From positions 1,612,001 to 1,676,000 of the forward strand of contig CP091725.1 of assembly GCA_022009815.1 (NCBI GenBank): 64,000 bases of DNA, written 5' to 3'. The stretch comes from Bacteroidales bacterium (GTDB lineage: Bacteria > Bacteroidota > Bacteroidia > Bacteroidales > Muribaculaceae). The notes under the pieces are model-generated. The model was given only the letters and a program-made list of their open reading frames with translations. It did no database searches and had not been told where the DNA came from. Positions 24,771 through 35,200 of the stretch are shown here, one piece after another; position 1 is the stretch's first letter; each line of letters opens with the position of its first letter. Made by a program: the position numbers and the translations under genes.

Positions 24771-25785
24771 CTAAACTGATAAAATAGGTTGATAAACTCG
24801 ATTATTTCTGATTACGGCGAACATTCTAGCCACGAGCTTTGCTCGCACTGCGTTTAATACGGTCATTTTGTTTTTTCCTTCGGCGACTTTTCTTTCAAAA
24901 TATGTTTTTCAGATCGCCTGTCTTCTTATGGGCAATCGCCACGGCAGCCATGTGAAGGAGGCATTTTTATGTATTTTACGGCCCGTTGAGACACTCTGTT
25001 TCGAGAGTGTTGGCTCGAGCCGGATGTGTATGCGAATGGAGCGACTCCGACGTAACAGTTGAACTGTCTGGGATTGTCGAAGCGTGTAAATGCTTCAGTA
25101 GCTATAATCATGTTCATAGCGACAACCGGTCCGACGCCTTCCACAGACTTAAGCAATCTCATCTGTCGGGATAGCTCTTTCCGAAGAATCGATGACATCA
25201 GCCATCTCTTGGGCAATCTCTTTCAACGTCTTTTTCAAGAGACTTGATCATCTCCTTCAGACGCTTAGCCTTGCGCTTGAAGATTTTATCCTCCATGAAG
25301 CCTTCCTGGTCGGACAGCTGCGCTTTGTATTTCGCCATATCCGTAAGGTAGAGCGAGCGCTCCGCCTCCAGCTGCTTGAGGCGCATAAGTTCCTCTGCAG
25401 GACGCTGGTAGGGCTTGGCTTTATCGAAGAAGCGCATGGCATACTCGGCAATGCGGCGGGCGTCCACTTTGTCATTTTTTTACCGCGTGTTACGCCGGAA
25501 CAGTATTTTTATCTGCGAGGCGTTTTTCAAGCCACAGCTTGCTGCCTACCGACTTGCAGGCACATATCAGTGGATATGTGTACTGGCCGGTGTGCTCCGC
25601 GCAGATGATGAAACAGTCGTTGCTCATGCTCAGTTCTTCTTTTTTATGCCGGCTATCACAGTGGCGATGGCCTGCGGGTGATTACTTACTTGTTCCTCTT
25701 TGAGGACCTTTGAATTTGACATTACACAGATGTCCAGTTTCTTTTTCGAGACATCTATGCCGATGAAATAAAAAAATTTTTGCAT
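24771..25785 (-). pseudogene. IS110-family transposase (DEDD recombinase), multiple frameshifts
   Basis: About 338 codons when repaired, full IS110 length. The N-terminal RuvC-like domain shows FIGIDVSKKKLDIC (first Asp), ICAEHTGQYTYPLICA (Glu) and KNDKVDARRIAEYA (two Asp), completing DEDD. The middle is a charged coiled coil (MRLKQLEAERSLYLTD). The C-terminal domain has LLKSVEGVGPVVAMNMI, then RFDNPRQFNCYVGVAPFAYT with SGSS, containing the second catalytic Ser. The end NAVRAKLVARMFAVIRNN is typical. At least five frame changes are seen (near 25650, 25490, 25210, 25170, 24955 and 24900). Whether the gene is truly dead or mis-sequenced is uncertain, since housekeeping genes nearby carry similar indels. 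Confidence 0.8.
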
Positions 25786-25985
25786 AACTTTGTAGTTGAC
25801 AAACAACGAGAGAAAGGAACTCGTCCCTAACCTAACTACCTTAACAACAGGTGTTATATTTTTATACAGGTCTCCGGACGGGAAAGGCGGAGAGTCCTAA
25901 TATGAACACGGGTATTTCCCCTGGCGCAAAATGGTTCACTCTCTGTCTTCCTTTCTTTCAATATTTATTTTTTCACTGCAAATTT
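25786..25985 (-). ncRNA. Candidate bridge-RNA region of the IS110 element
   Basis: Known IS110-group elements express a structured noncoding RNA from the end upstream of the recombinase that pairs with donor and target DNA. Here about 200 bases upstream of the transposase contain no gene but do have hairpins: CTCCG...CGGAG (complement of 25878-25900) and ACGAG...CTCGT (complement of 25807-25825), separated by single-stranded stretches. This is inference from position and folding; no guide loops were matched. Confidence 0.35.
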
Positions 25986-26083
25986 ACCATTTCTATTTCA
26001 GTTTCGGTTTGCCGCTGCAAATCTAAGGTAAGCGCAAAGATAGTGAAAAATTCCTATGAGAAGGCTTGAAACGCCATTGATAG

Positions 26084-26114
26084 TTGGATATGAAAGCCAC
26101 ATAAGTTACCTTTG
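26084..26114 (+). promoter_or_regulatory. Promoter of the glycine-lipid-type operon
   Basis: TTG 26084-26086, 20 bases, TACCTTTG 26107-26114; ATG at 26133. Confidence 0.75.
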
Positions 26115-26132
26115 TAATGAAAATCGGTGATA

Positions 26133-26966
26133 ATGGAAGACAAAGTAGTGAAAATCGACATACGGAAAGCCATATCCGGCAAGCTGGCAAAGGCATCGCG
26201 CTGGATACCAGGATTCGTTTACCGTTGGCTTGCCCGCCTGATTCGTCAGGACGAGCTCAACCGAGTGCTTTGCGAAAACCGAGGCAAGACAGGCAGCGCC
26301 TTCGCGGAAGGCGCGTTGCAGACGCTCGGCGTGAGCGTTAGCGTGATTGGCGAGGAGAATATCCCCGCCTCCGGCAGGTTTGTATTTGTGTCCAATCATC
26401 CTCTCGGCGGGCTTGACGGCATCGGTCTGATAGCGTTTCTCGGGAAGCGTTACGGCGACGACCACCTGCGTTTTCTTGTCAACGATGTGCTGATGGCAGT
26501 GAAGCCGCTCGACAACGTGTTTTTGCCAATCAACAAATACGGTAGCCAGTCGCGCGAGTCGATGCGGGCAGTCGATGCAGCCTATGCCGGCGATTTCCAG
26601 ATAGGCACTTTCCCAGCCGGACTGTGTTCCCGAGAGGGAGACGACGGCCGCGTTCGCGACCTTGAATGGAAGAAATCGTTTGTCGCCAAGAGCGTGGAAA
26701 CGCATCGAGACGTCATTCCTGTATATTTTAGCGGTCTTAATTCAAGATTTTTTTATAAATTTGCAAAATTCCGCAAGAAGTTGGGCATCAAGTTCAACAT
26801 AGAGTTGATTCTTCTGCCCGGCGAGATGGTTAAGAATCGAGGGTCGAAATTTGAAATACGTGTAGGCAAGCCTATCCCCTGGACCACCTTCACCTCCGCC
26901 CGCCGCAGTGGCGAGTGGGCAGAAATAGTGAAGGATAAAGTGTATGGTATGGCAGACGAGCAATAG
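26133..26966 (+). CDS. PlsC-like 1-acylglycerol/lyso-lipid O-acyltransferase, GlsA-like
   Basis: A 277-aa acyltransferase likely adding the second acyl chain to an N-acyl amino acid. The PlsC motif I is NHPLGGLDG (HxxxxD-type), followed by LRFLVNDVLMAVKPL and FLPINKY; motif III-like TFPAGLCSRE replaces the common FPEG. Next door on the same strand is a GNAT-type N-acyltransferase. In Bacteroides thetaiotaomicron an adjacent pair, glsB and glsA, makes glycine lipids; the pair here has the same two families, in the order A then B. I infer the same role. Start ATG 26133 sits 18 bases after a good promoter; an in-frame GTG at 26127 is unlikely. Confidence 0.8.
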   Translation: MEDKVVKIDIRKAISGKLAKASRWIPGFVYRWLARLIRQDELNRVLCENRGKTGSAFAEGALQTLGVSVSVIGEENIPASGRFVFVSNHPLGGLDGIGLIAFLGKRYGDDHLRFLVNDVLMAVKPLDNVFLPINKYGSQSRESMRAVDAAYAGDFQIGTFPAGLCSREGDDGRVRDLEWKKSFVAKSVETHRDVIPVYFSGLNSRFFYKFAKFRKKLGIKFNIELILLPGEMVKNRGSKFEIRVGKPIPWTTFTSARRSGEWAEIVKDKVYGMADEQ

Positions 26967-26969
26967 AAA

Positions 26970-27968
26970 ATGAAAGTAGACAGCATCATAGCTCCGGTTC
27001 ATAAGAGCCTGTTGAAGATGGAGCTGACGGAGGCGCGTTTTCTCCGAAGCACAAATAAAGGGCACAATGAAATCTACATTGTCGATGCCCATAACTCTCC
27101 CAACGTGATGTGGGAGATAGGTCGTTTGCGCGAGATAGCGTTCCGCACGTCGGGGGGCGGCACAGGCAAGAGCGCCGATATCGATGAGTTTGACACGATG
27201 GAGGAGCCGTGCCAGCAGCTGATTGTGTGGAATCCGGAGGCAGAGGAAATCATAGGCGGCTATCGTTTCCTTCTTGGTGAGAATATGAAGATGGACAAGA
27301 ACGGAGTGCCGCGGATAGCGATGTCGCACATGTTTGGTTACTCACAGGAGTTTTTGAAAGAGAAACTTCCGTATACGCTTGAGCTTGGGCGCTCGTTTGT
27401 GTCGGTGGAATACCAGTCGACCAAGGCAGGCGTCAAGGCACTCTATGCGCTCGACAACCTGTGGGACGGACTCGGCGCGCTTACGGTGGTCTATCCGAAT
27501 CTGAAGTATTTTTTCGGCAAGATGACGATGTATCCAAGTTATCCTCACGAATGCCGCAACATGATCCTGTATTTTCTTGACAAATATTTTCACGACAACG
27601 ACCGCCTCGTGTATCCGTTGCATCCTCTCGACGCTCGCATCGACGAAGACAAGATGCGTCACATCTTCACAGGGTCGACATTCCGCGAGGACTATAAGAT
27701 TCTCAACAGCCATATCCGGAGCCATGGCATCAATATCCCGCCGCTTGTCAACTCATATATGAATCTGTCGCCGAAGATGCTTGTGCTCGGCACGGCAATC
27801 AATGATGAGTTTGGCGACGTTGAGGAAACGGGTATCTTTTTTGCGATATCCGACATCTATGAGGACAAGAAAATGCGTCATATCCGCACGTTCTATCACC
27901 GATTCATTGAGTATCGGCAGGAACTGGTGAGAAGAATGAGAGACTATTCACGAAACAGAAAGCAATAA
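26970..27968 (+). CDS. GNAT-type N-acyltransferase, GlsB/OlsB-like
   Basis: A 332-aa protein of the ornithine/glycine-lipid N-acyltransferase family, predicted to transfer a 3-hydroxyacyl group from ACP to the amino group of an amino acid. Characteristic segments: IVDAHNSPNVMWEIGRLREI, AFRTSGGGTGKS, CQQLIVWNPEAEEIIGGYRF and YTLELGRSFVSVEYQ (LELGRSxV is an OlsB/GlsB motif). It follows the PlsC-like gene by 3 bases, so both enzymes are probably made together, giving the full two-step synthesis of a bacterial amino-acid lipid. Confidence 0.85.
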   Translation: MKVDSIIAPVHKSLLKMELTEARFLRSTNKGHNEIYIVDAHNSPNVMWEIGRLREIAFRTSGGGTGKSADIDEFDTMEEPCQQLIVWNPEAEEIIGGYRFLLGENMKMDKNGVPRIAMSHMFGYSQEFLKEKLPYTLELGRSFVSVEYQSTKAGVKALYALDNLWDGLGALTVVYPNLKYFFGKMTMYPSYPHECRNMILYFLDKYFHDNDRLVYPLHPLDARIDEDKMRHIFTGSTFREDYKILNSHIRSHGINIPPLVNSYMNLSPKMLVLGTAINDEFGDVEETGIFFAISDIYEDKKMRHIRTFYHRFIEYRQELVRRMRDYSRNRKQ

Positions 27969-27971
27969 ATA

Positions 27972-29522
27972 ATGAATAAGAAATCAATCATTGCCACGCT
28001 TGTAGCGTTTTCGGCTATCGGAGTGGCATCGGCAGAAGCGCCATTGCAGGTTGAAGGCTCTGTGAGCGCGAATGCCGGCAGCGGCGACTTTGCGCCATAT
28101 TTTATGATGGCCAACCGTGGCGGGACGCTTACGCAGCCAAAGGCGGTTGAGCTTCGCGTCAAGGCGCTGAAGGATTTTGACTTGAGCGAGAGGTTCAGCT
28201 ATGGTTTCGGCGCCGACCTTGTGGGAGGTTATCAGTCGAAATATACGCAGTATGACCAAGCCGTCAATACACCGGCAGTGCAGGGTCATCATCCCAATGC
28301 AATATGGTTGCAGCAGCTTTATGGCGAAGTAAAGTATCGCGGAGTGTATTTGTCGGTGGGCATGAAAGAGCGCACGTCGCCATTGATGAACGACAGTCTC
28401 GGAGTGGGCGACTACACGCAGTCGAACAACGCCCGTCCGCTTCCGCAGGTGCGTGCCGGTTTTGTTGATTTTCAAAACATCCCGTTTACCAACGGATGGG
28501 TGCAGATACAGGGCGAGATAGCCTATGGCTACTACATGCAGGACGATTGGTTTGAAGACCATTTCAACTACTATAGCGGCTTTATCAACACGGGCGAATA
28601 TTATAACTATAAGCGGTGCTATTTCCGCACCAAGCCGTCGAAGCCGTTCTCGGTTACTGTCGGCATGCAGATGGTGACGGAATTCGGTGGCACAGCCACG
28701 TCCTATAGCTATGACAGCGGTGAGGGAAAAGTGAAAGCCAAAGAGGATCGCTATGACACAACGTGGAAAGACTTTGTCAGAGCGTTTTTTGCATCGGAGG
28801 GCGGAAGCAATCCGGGCGATGCTTCCTATCATTATGGCAACACGCTTGGCTCATGGGACTTCGTGGCTCGCTATCGACTGAAAGACAACAGTGAGATTAA
28901 AGCGTTTTTCCAAAAGCCGTTTGAAGACGGGTCGGGCATCGGTTGGATGAACGGTTTCGACGGCATTTGGGGTTTGGAATATAAGAATGCGAAAAAGGGA
29001 ATTGTCAATGGCGCGGTTCTGGAGTATGTAGACTTCACCAACCAAAGCGGACCGATGCACTGGGCTCCGCACGACCATCCCGGCACTAAATTTACTGATC
29101 AGGTGACAGGCGGCGACAGCTATTATCAGAATTTCCGTTGCAATCCTTACAGCAATTTCGGCATGTCGCAAGGCACAATGTTTATCCCGTCTACGATCTA
29201 TGACCGACGAGGGGAAAACCGCATTTATGACAACCGTGTCAGAGGATTTCAAATCGGTGTGAGCGGTAATATTTACGCTCCGCTTGAGTATCGTCTTCTC
29301 GTAAACTACCGCAAGTCGTGGGGCACATATTCCAATCCACGTCTGTCGGTGGTCGACAACACATCGTTTATGCTTGAGGGAACATACCATTTCAAGCAGG
29401 TGAAAGGGCTGACGCTTAACGGACAGGTGGCGTTTGACAAGGGAGCGCTTGCCGGCGGCGACAATTTCGGAGTGTTGCTCAGTGTGAAATACAATGGATT
29501 ATTTGATATTTTCAAACGATAG
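27972..29522 (+). CDS. Outer-membrane beta-barrel, capsule assembly Wzi-like family
   Basis: A 516-aa protein with signal peptide (SIIATLVAFSAIGVASAEA) and alternating aromatic strands throughout, ending in an amphipathic strand with a C-terminal FDIFKR. The N-terminal GDFAPYFMMANRGGTLTQPK and repeated Tyr/Trp-rich strands resemble Bacteroidetes Wzi-like capsule assembly porins; the match is by overall appearance, so the name is provisional. It starts 3 bases after the GlsB-like gene and is followed at 3 bases by a lipoprotein gene, so it belongs to the same operon. A role in placing envelope lipids or polysaccharide at the surface is speculation. Confidence 0.6.
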   Translation: MNKKSIIATLVAFSAIGVASAEAPLQVEGSVSANAGSGDFAPYFMMANRGGTLTQPKAVELRVKALKDFDLSERFSYGFGADLVGGYQSKYTQYDQAVNTPAVQGHHPNAIWLQQLYGEVKYRGVYLSVGMKERTSPLMNDSLGVGDYTQSNNARPLPQVRAGFVDFQNIPFTNGWVQIQGEIAYGYYMQDDWFEDHFNYYSGFINTGEYYNYKRCYFRTKPSKPFSVTVGMQMVTEFGGTATSYSYDSGEGKVKAKEDRYDTTWKDFVRAFFASEGGSNPGDASYHYGNTLGSWDFVARYRLKDNSEIKAFFQKPFEDGSGIGWMNGFDGIWGLEYKNAKKGIVNGAVLEYVDFTNQSGPMHWAPHDHPGTKFTDQVTGGDSYYQNFRCNPYSNFGMSQGTMFIPSTIYDRRGENRIYDNRVRGFQIGVSGNIYAPLEYRLLVNYRKSWGTYSNPRLSVVDNTSFMLEGTYHFKQVKGLTLNGQVAFDKGALAGGDNFGVLLSVKYNGLFDIFKR

Positions 29523-29525
29523 GAA

Positions 29526-29942
29526 ATGAAGAAGTTGACGATAATATTTGCTTTTATGGCAATGCTTACCATGTCGGGCTGCGTGCAGAACAACGGTCAT
29601 ATCGGACATTGGTTCGGACAGTGGAAAGTGGAGCGTGTGACCATTGACGGTCAGGATGATGCGGATTACGACGGCGGCGTGTTCTTTTGCTTTCAAGGCG
29701 CGGTGTTCGGAGTGCGGACAAGCACCGGCGGGATGTGGTACGGAAGATGGGAGGAAAACGACAAAGGCATGGTGGATGTGGTGTTCAATACCGATGAGAG
29801 TGCTGTGCCTCCGGCTTATTTGCATATGCATCTTGATGAAAAAATGGTTTTCCGCCTTGTGTCGCACAAAGGCAGTGACAAGGTGCTTGAATATGTGGGG
29901 CCTGACGGTAAGACCTATACCTACTACCTTAAGAAATGGTAG
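29526..29942 (+). CDS. Small lipocalin-like lipoprotein
   Basis: A 138-aa predicted lipoprotein: signal IIFAFMAMLTMSGC with lipidation at Cys19. The mature part opens HIGHWFGQWKVERVTIDG, a GxW start as in lipocalin-like Bacteroidetes proteins, and is rich in short beta strands (MWYGRWEENDKGMVDVVF). Last gene of the acyltransferase/Wzi-like operon; tyrS has its own promoter after it. Function unknown. Confidence 0.65.
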   Translation: MKKLTIIFAFMAMLTMSGCVQNNGHIGHWFGQWKVERVTIDGQDDADYDGGVFFCFQGAVFGVRTSTGGMWYGRWEENDKGMVDVVFNTDESAVPPAYLHMHLDEKMVFRLVSHKGSDKVLEYVGPDGKTYTYYLKKW

Positions 29943-29946
29943 CCGA

Positions 29947-29978
29947 TTGGGAAATCACGGTGAAAAGTAGTACTTTTG
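29947..29978 (+). promoter_or_regulatory. Promoter of tyrS
   Basis: TTG 29947-29949, 21 bases, TACTTTTG 29971-29978; ATG at 30017. Confidence 0.7.
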
Positions 29979-30016
29979 CAAATTAATAAGGAAACAAATA
30001 AAAAAAACATATATCG

Positions 30017-31310
30017 ATGAATAATTTCGTTGAAGAACTAAAATGGCGCGGTATGGTGCACGACATGATGCCGGGCACAGAAGAGCAATTGCAGAAAGAA
30101 ATGACTACTGCCTATGTCGGCATCGACCCAACGGCAGACTCTCTGCACATCGGACATTTGGTGAGCGTAATGATTTTGCGCCACTTCCAGCGTTGCGGCC
30201 ACAAGCCGTTGGCGCTTATCGGCGGAGCAACAGGAATGATCGGCGACCCGTCGGGAAAGTCGGCAGAGCGCAATCTGTTGACAGAGGAAGTGCTTCGTCA
30301 CAACCAGGACTGCATCAAGAAGCAGCTGTCTAAATTCTTGGATTTCGACAGCGACGCTCCCAACGCAGCCGAGTTGGTCAACAACTATGACTGGATGAAG
30401 GAATTCTCGTTCCTCGACTTCGCGCGCGAGGTGGGCAAGCATATCACAGTGAACTATATGATGGCGAAAGACAGCGTGAAGCGTCGTTTGAACGGCGAGG
30501 CCCGCGACGGACTGTCGTTCACCGAGTTTACTTATCAGCTGCTCCAGGGCTATGACTTCCTGCACCTTTACGAGACAAAATTGCAAACTCCAGATGGGTG
30601 GCAGTGACCAATGGGGCAACATCACCACGGGCACCGAGCTGATACGCCGCACGAACGGCGGAGATGCTTTTGCCCTCACATGTCCGCTCATTACGAAAGC
30701 CGACGGAGGCAAGTTTGGCAAGACAGAGTCGGGTAACGTATGGCTTGACCCACGCTACACATCGCCTTACAAATTCTATCAGTTCTGGCTCAACGTGAGC
30801 GATGACGATGCCCAGCGTTATATAAAAATCTTCACATTCCTCAGCCGTGAGGAGGTAGAGGCGTTGGTTGCGGAGCATCTTCAGGCTCCTCATCTGCGTC
30901 TGCTCCAGAAGCGTTTGGCAAAAGAGGTGACAGTGATGGTTCACTCCGAGGCAGATTATGAGTCGGCGGTAGAGGCGTCAAACATCCTCTTCGGCAATGC
31001 CACAGCCGACGCTCTCCATAAACTTGACGAAGACACATTCCTCGCGGTGTTTGAGGGCGTGCCTCAGTTTGAGGTGTCGCGCGACGTGATTGCCGGCGGA
31101 GTCAAGGCGGTTGACCTTTTTGCCGAGCATGCCAAGATTTTTGCATCTAAAGGCGAGATGCGCAAGTTGACCCAAGGTGGCGGCGTTTCGCTCAACAAGG
31201 AAAAGCTTGCGGCATTCGACCAGGAGGTGACAACAAAAGATTTGCTTAACGACAAGTATCTGCTTGTGCAGCGAGGCAAGAAAAATTATTTCTTGATAGT
31301 TGTGAAGTAG
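30017..31310 (+). CDS. tyrS: Tyrosyl-tRNA synthetase (one frameshift)
   Basis: Class I synthetase charging tRNA-Tyr; about 430 aa when joined. The HIGH box is DSLHIGHLVS, the tyrosine pocket has GDPSGKSAERN and QMGGSDQWGNITTG, and the KMSKS equivalent is GGKFGKTES. The C-terminal S4-like RNA-binding domain ends LLVQRGKKNYFLIV. At about 30581-30584 the A run is one too long or two too short, so the frame beginning at 30017 stops at 30607 while the rest continues in another frame. As tyrS is essential and no other copy is seen here, this is the strongest argument that many indels in the window are sequence errors. Confidence 0.93.
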
Positions 31311-31330
31311 GTAAAATACGCATATAGACA

Positions 31331-31382
31331 AAACGCGACCAGAATGCCGTGATTCGGCTTGCTGGCCGCGTTTCTCTTTTTT
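31331..31382 (+). terminator. Rho-independent terminator after tyrS
   Basis: AAACGCGACCAG pairs with CTGGCCGCGTTT (one mismatch), inner GCCG/CGGC, followed by a T-rich tail. Confidence 0.8.
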
Positions 31383-32202
31383 ACGAAAATCTCAGCGGGT
31401 TAAAAATATGGTTTTGATGTGGTATGCTGCTGGTTCAGAGCGAAAATAGCGGATTGTAAAAAGGAGGAAATTTTTGCTCAGAAAAATAAACGGAAGCAAA
31501 TGCTGCATAAACAGGTTATAGATTGTAATAAGGGGCGATAATTTGTTAGTTGGTTGATTAAGTGCGGTTTATGTATTTATGCGTCTAAATGTTAGCAAAA
31601 AACGGATAAATGTTAAATTTAACATTTGCAATTAACGTTTTGTGGCGAATTAAAATTATGGCAAATGTGAAGATAAAAAAGGAAAAATCTGAAAATTTGT
31701 CAGTAAAAATGGGTTTAAAAAGCAAACTATTAGTTCGGTATTTTGAGCTGACAAGCAGCGGAAGCCGGCAAAAAACGACATATTGATCAAAACGAAATAA
31801 GTGGCTGAAACTCATATCGGTTGTCATCAGCGGACTGCGATAAAATATAGGAACTTGATTTTTAGAGTGTTATATAAGTATGTTGTATAACATAAAATTA
31901 ATAAACATTTCCAACCTTTAGGAAAGTAAAAAATAGTGAAAGAAAACTTGCACGGACGGAAAATCGGTTGTAACTTAGCAAAGTGCTACAGAAAGCGATA
32001 ATTTGAATATAAAAAGAGATGAATTAGCGTTTTGATTAGAAAAAAGTGATAATAAAAACGGGCAAATAGTGCCGTCTTATCTTAATTTCGCTAAGAAGAT
32101 TTAACAAAGGAAGCTTTCGCTCCGGTAATAGATTGTAATTGCCGGGAAAAAGGAAAAAAGAAATATTTATTGTGTGTTTTTATATAATTGTTTAAAAGAT
32201 TT
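31383..32202. other. Long AT-rich intergenic region upstream of susC
   Basis: About 820 bases with no credible gene on either strand; the one modest frame (complement 31585-31827) has no coding character. Composition is clearly more AT-rich than the flanking genes. Short words recur: AGATTGTAAT near 31512 and 32128, and GCGATAATTTG near 31528 and 31996. It must hold the promoter and possibly regulatory sites of the SusC operon, but no consensus promoter with correct spacing was identified. Confidence 0.6.
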
Positions 32203-35200
32203 ATGAGACTAAAGAAATTTGTCATGATGGCTTTGATGTCATTGCTCAGTTTGTCGGCATACGCTGACGTGACTGTGACAGGCATCGTGGTAGAAGCCGG
32301 GACGAACGACCCTGTCATTGGAGCCACAGTGGTAGAGAAAGGGCGTTCGTCTAATGGAGTCGCAACCGACGTAGACGGTGCGTTTACGCTGACTCTTCCT
32401 TCTTACGATTCTCGCATTGTCGTTACCTATGTAGGTATGAAGGCGAAGGAAGTGAAAGCCTCTTCCAAACCTCTCACAATCGTACTCGATTCAGATTCGC
32501 AGACATTGGACGAGGTCGTTGTAACAGGTATGTCTAAAGTGGACAAACGAATCTTTACCGGAGCAACGACTCAGATTTCAGCCGACAAGGCAAAGCTGGA
32601 TGGTGTGAGCGACGTATCTCGTTCACTTGAAGGCCGTTCAGCCGGTGTGTCGGTGCAGAACGTGTCGGGAACCTTCGGTACAGCTCCAAAAATCCGCGTG
32701 CGTGGTGCGACATCAATCTATGGCGCCAGCAAGCCGTTGTGGGTAGTCGACGGAGTTGTTATGGAAGACGCAGTAGAGGTGTCAGCCGACGACCTTTCAT
32801 CGGGCGATGCCGTGACATTGATTTCTTCTGCAATCGCAGGTCTTAACTCAGACGATATCGAGAGCTTCCAGATTCTTAAGGACGGTTCAGCAACTTCTAT
32901 CTATGGTGCCCGCGCCATGGCAGGTGTGATTGTCGTAACGACAAAGAAAGGTAAGGCAGGCCATACACGCGTAAGCTATACAGGAGAGTTGACCACCCGC
33001 TTGAAACCTCACTATTCAGAGTTCAACATCAGCAACTCACAGGAGCAGATGGGCATCTATCGCGAGATGGAGCAGAAAGGATGGCTTGAGTTTGCCAACT
33101 TGGCAAAAGCGTCGACATCAGGTGTTTATGGTAAGATGTATCAGCTGATTGCCTCTTATGCCGACGGTAAGTTCGGAATTGAGAACACTCAGGCAGCGAG
33201 AAACGCCTACTTGCGCGAGGCAGAGTTCCGCAACACCGACTGGTTTGACCTGTTGTTCAGCAACGCAGTGCTTCAAAACCACTCGTTCAGCATCGCCGGC
33301 GGTACAGACAAAGGTAACTTCTACACATCATTGTCAGTGATGAACGATCCGGGATGGACATTGTCGAGCAACGTTCGCCGTTACACATTCAATGCCAATG
33401 CATCTTATCAGATTTCTCCGACATTGAAATTCAGCGTTTTGACGTCTGACTCATACCGTCAGCAGAAAGCTCCTGGAACATTGAGCTCTTCTACCGACGC
33501 CGTAAACGGAACAGTGAACCGCGATTTCGATATCAACCCGTACAGCTACGCAATCAACGCATCGCGCGCATTGGATCCAACAGAGTACTACACTCGCAAC
33601 TACACAAGTTTCAATATTTTCAACGAGCTTGACAACAACTATATCGATATCAATGTGACCGACTTGAAATTCCAGGCAGAATTGAACTGGAAGCCAATCA
33701 AGGGACTTGATATCAATGCTTTGGGAGCATATCGCTACCAGAGCAGCGTTCAGCAGCACTATGTGAAGGACAACTCGAACCAAGCCAACGCTTACCGCGC
33801 AGGTATCGATCCGGAGGACGCTACAATCCGCGACTCCAACTCGTTCCTTTACACAGACCCTGACGATCCAAACGCATTGCCAGTGTCGGTAATGCCACAA
33901 GGAGGTATCTATTACAACGACACCTACACCGTGTCGCAGTATGACTTCCGTGGAACAGCAACATACAACAAAACATGGAACAACACCCACATTTTCAATA
34001 TAATGGGTGGTTTGGAAGTAAGTTCAACCGACCGTAAGTCAATCGGCTGGGAAGGCTGGGGCTTTGTCTATGACAACGGCGGCGTTCCTTCGCTCGACTA
34101 CAAGCTCTTCAAGCAGCAGATTGAGGAAGGCCACACTTACTATGCAATCTCTCCTTCATACCGCCGCAGCTTTGCAGCGTTTGCCAATGCAACATATTCA
34201 TACAAAGCCCGCTACGTGCTCAACGGAACAATCCGTTATGAGGGAACCAACAAGTTGGGTATGTCGCGCAACTCACGCTGGTTGCCAACGTGGAACGTGT
34301 CAGGCGCATGGAATGCACATGAGGAAGGCTTCTTCAGAGAGAAAGTTGACCCGAGAGTGCTTTCACACGCAACAGCCCGTGTGTCATACTCACTTACAGC
34401 CGACAGCGGACCATCAAGCATCTCCAACGCCACACCTATTTATACATCAGGAACAGCATGGCGTCCGTCGGCATCCGACCAAGAGCTTATGCTTGAGCTT
34501 ACGACACTTGGAAACTCAGAGCTGACTTACGAGAAGAAACACGAGTTCAACTTCGGTGTCGACCTCGGCTTCTTGAACAACCGAATCAACGCCAGCGCTG
34601 ATATCTATTTCCGTAACAACTTCGACCTTATTGGTTTGACTTATACTCCGGGTGTCGGTGGTGAGTCGATGAAATATGCCAACGTAGCATCAATGAAGTC
34701 GCATGGTGCCGAGGTTACAATTTCAACCAGCAACCTTAGCCCAGAATTGAAGGATTGGAAATGGTCGACCGACTTGACATTCTCTAAGACCAAGAGTGAG
34801 ATTACCGATCTCCAGTCGCGTTCGAGCAACATCTACCTTGTCAATGGCGCAGGTTACGCATTGCAGGGTTATCCAGTGCGCTCACTGTTCTCTTATCAGT
34901 TCGCTGGTTTGAACGAGCAGGGTCTTCCTCAGGTAATCAACGAGAACGGAGAAGTGGCTACGTCCGACGTAAACTTCCAGAGCTTCGACGCAACCCACCT
35001 TGTATATGAAGGTCCTACTGACCCGACCATCACCGGTGGATTCGGAAACACCGTAAGCTGGAAAAACTTCCGTTTGAACGTGTTCTTGACTTACTCGTTC
35101 GGCAACAAGATCCGTTTGGATCCGGTGTTCAAATACAGCTACGACGACATGCAGGCATTGCCACGCGAGTTTAAGAACCGTTGGGTGACTCCGGGCGATG

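Larger units (their letters stand above)
24750..25990 (-). mobile_element. IS110-family insertion sequence (ends not determined)
   Basis: A transposase-bearing segment between lpxB and the glsA-like operon. It consists of the transposase (24771-25785) and a noncoding region of about 200 bases on the transposase's upstream side. IS110 elements lack terminal inverted repeats, so the boundaries given are approximate. The right-hand end must lie within the 21 bases between the transposase stop and the lpxB start codon. Confidence 0.65.

Noticed and set aside
25415..25681. Plus-strand frame within the IS110 element
   Set aside because: Antisense to the recombinase, whose catalytic motifs are clear on the minus strand.
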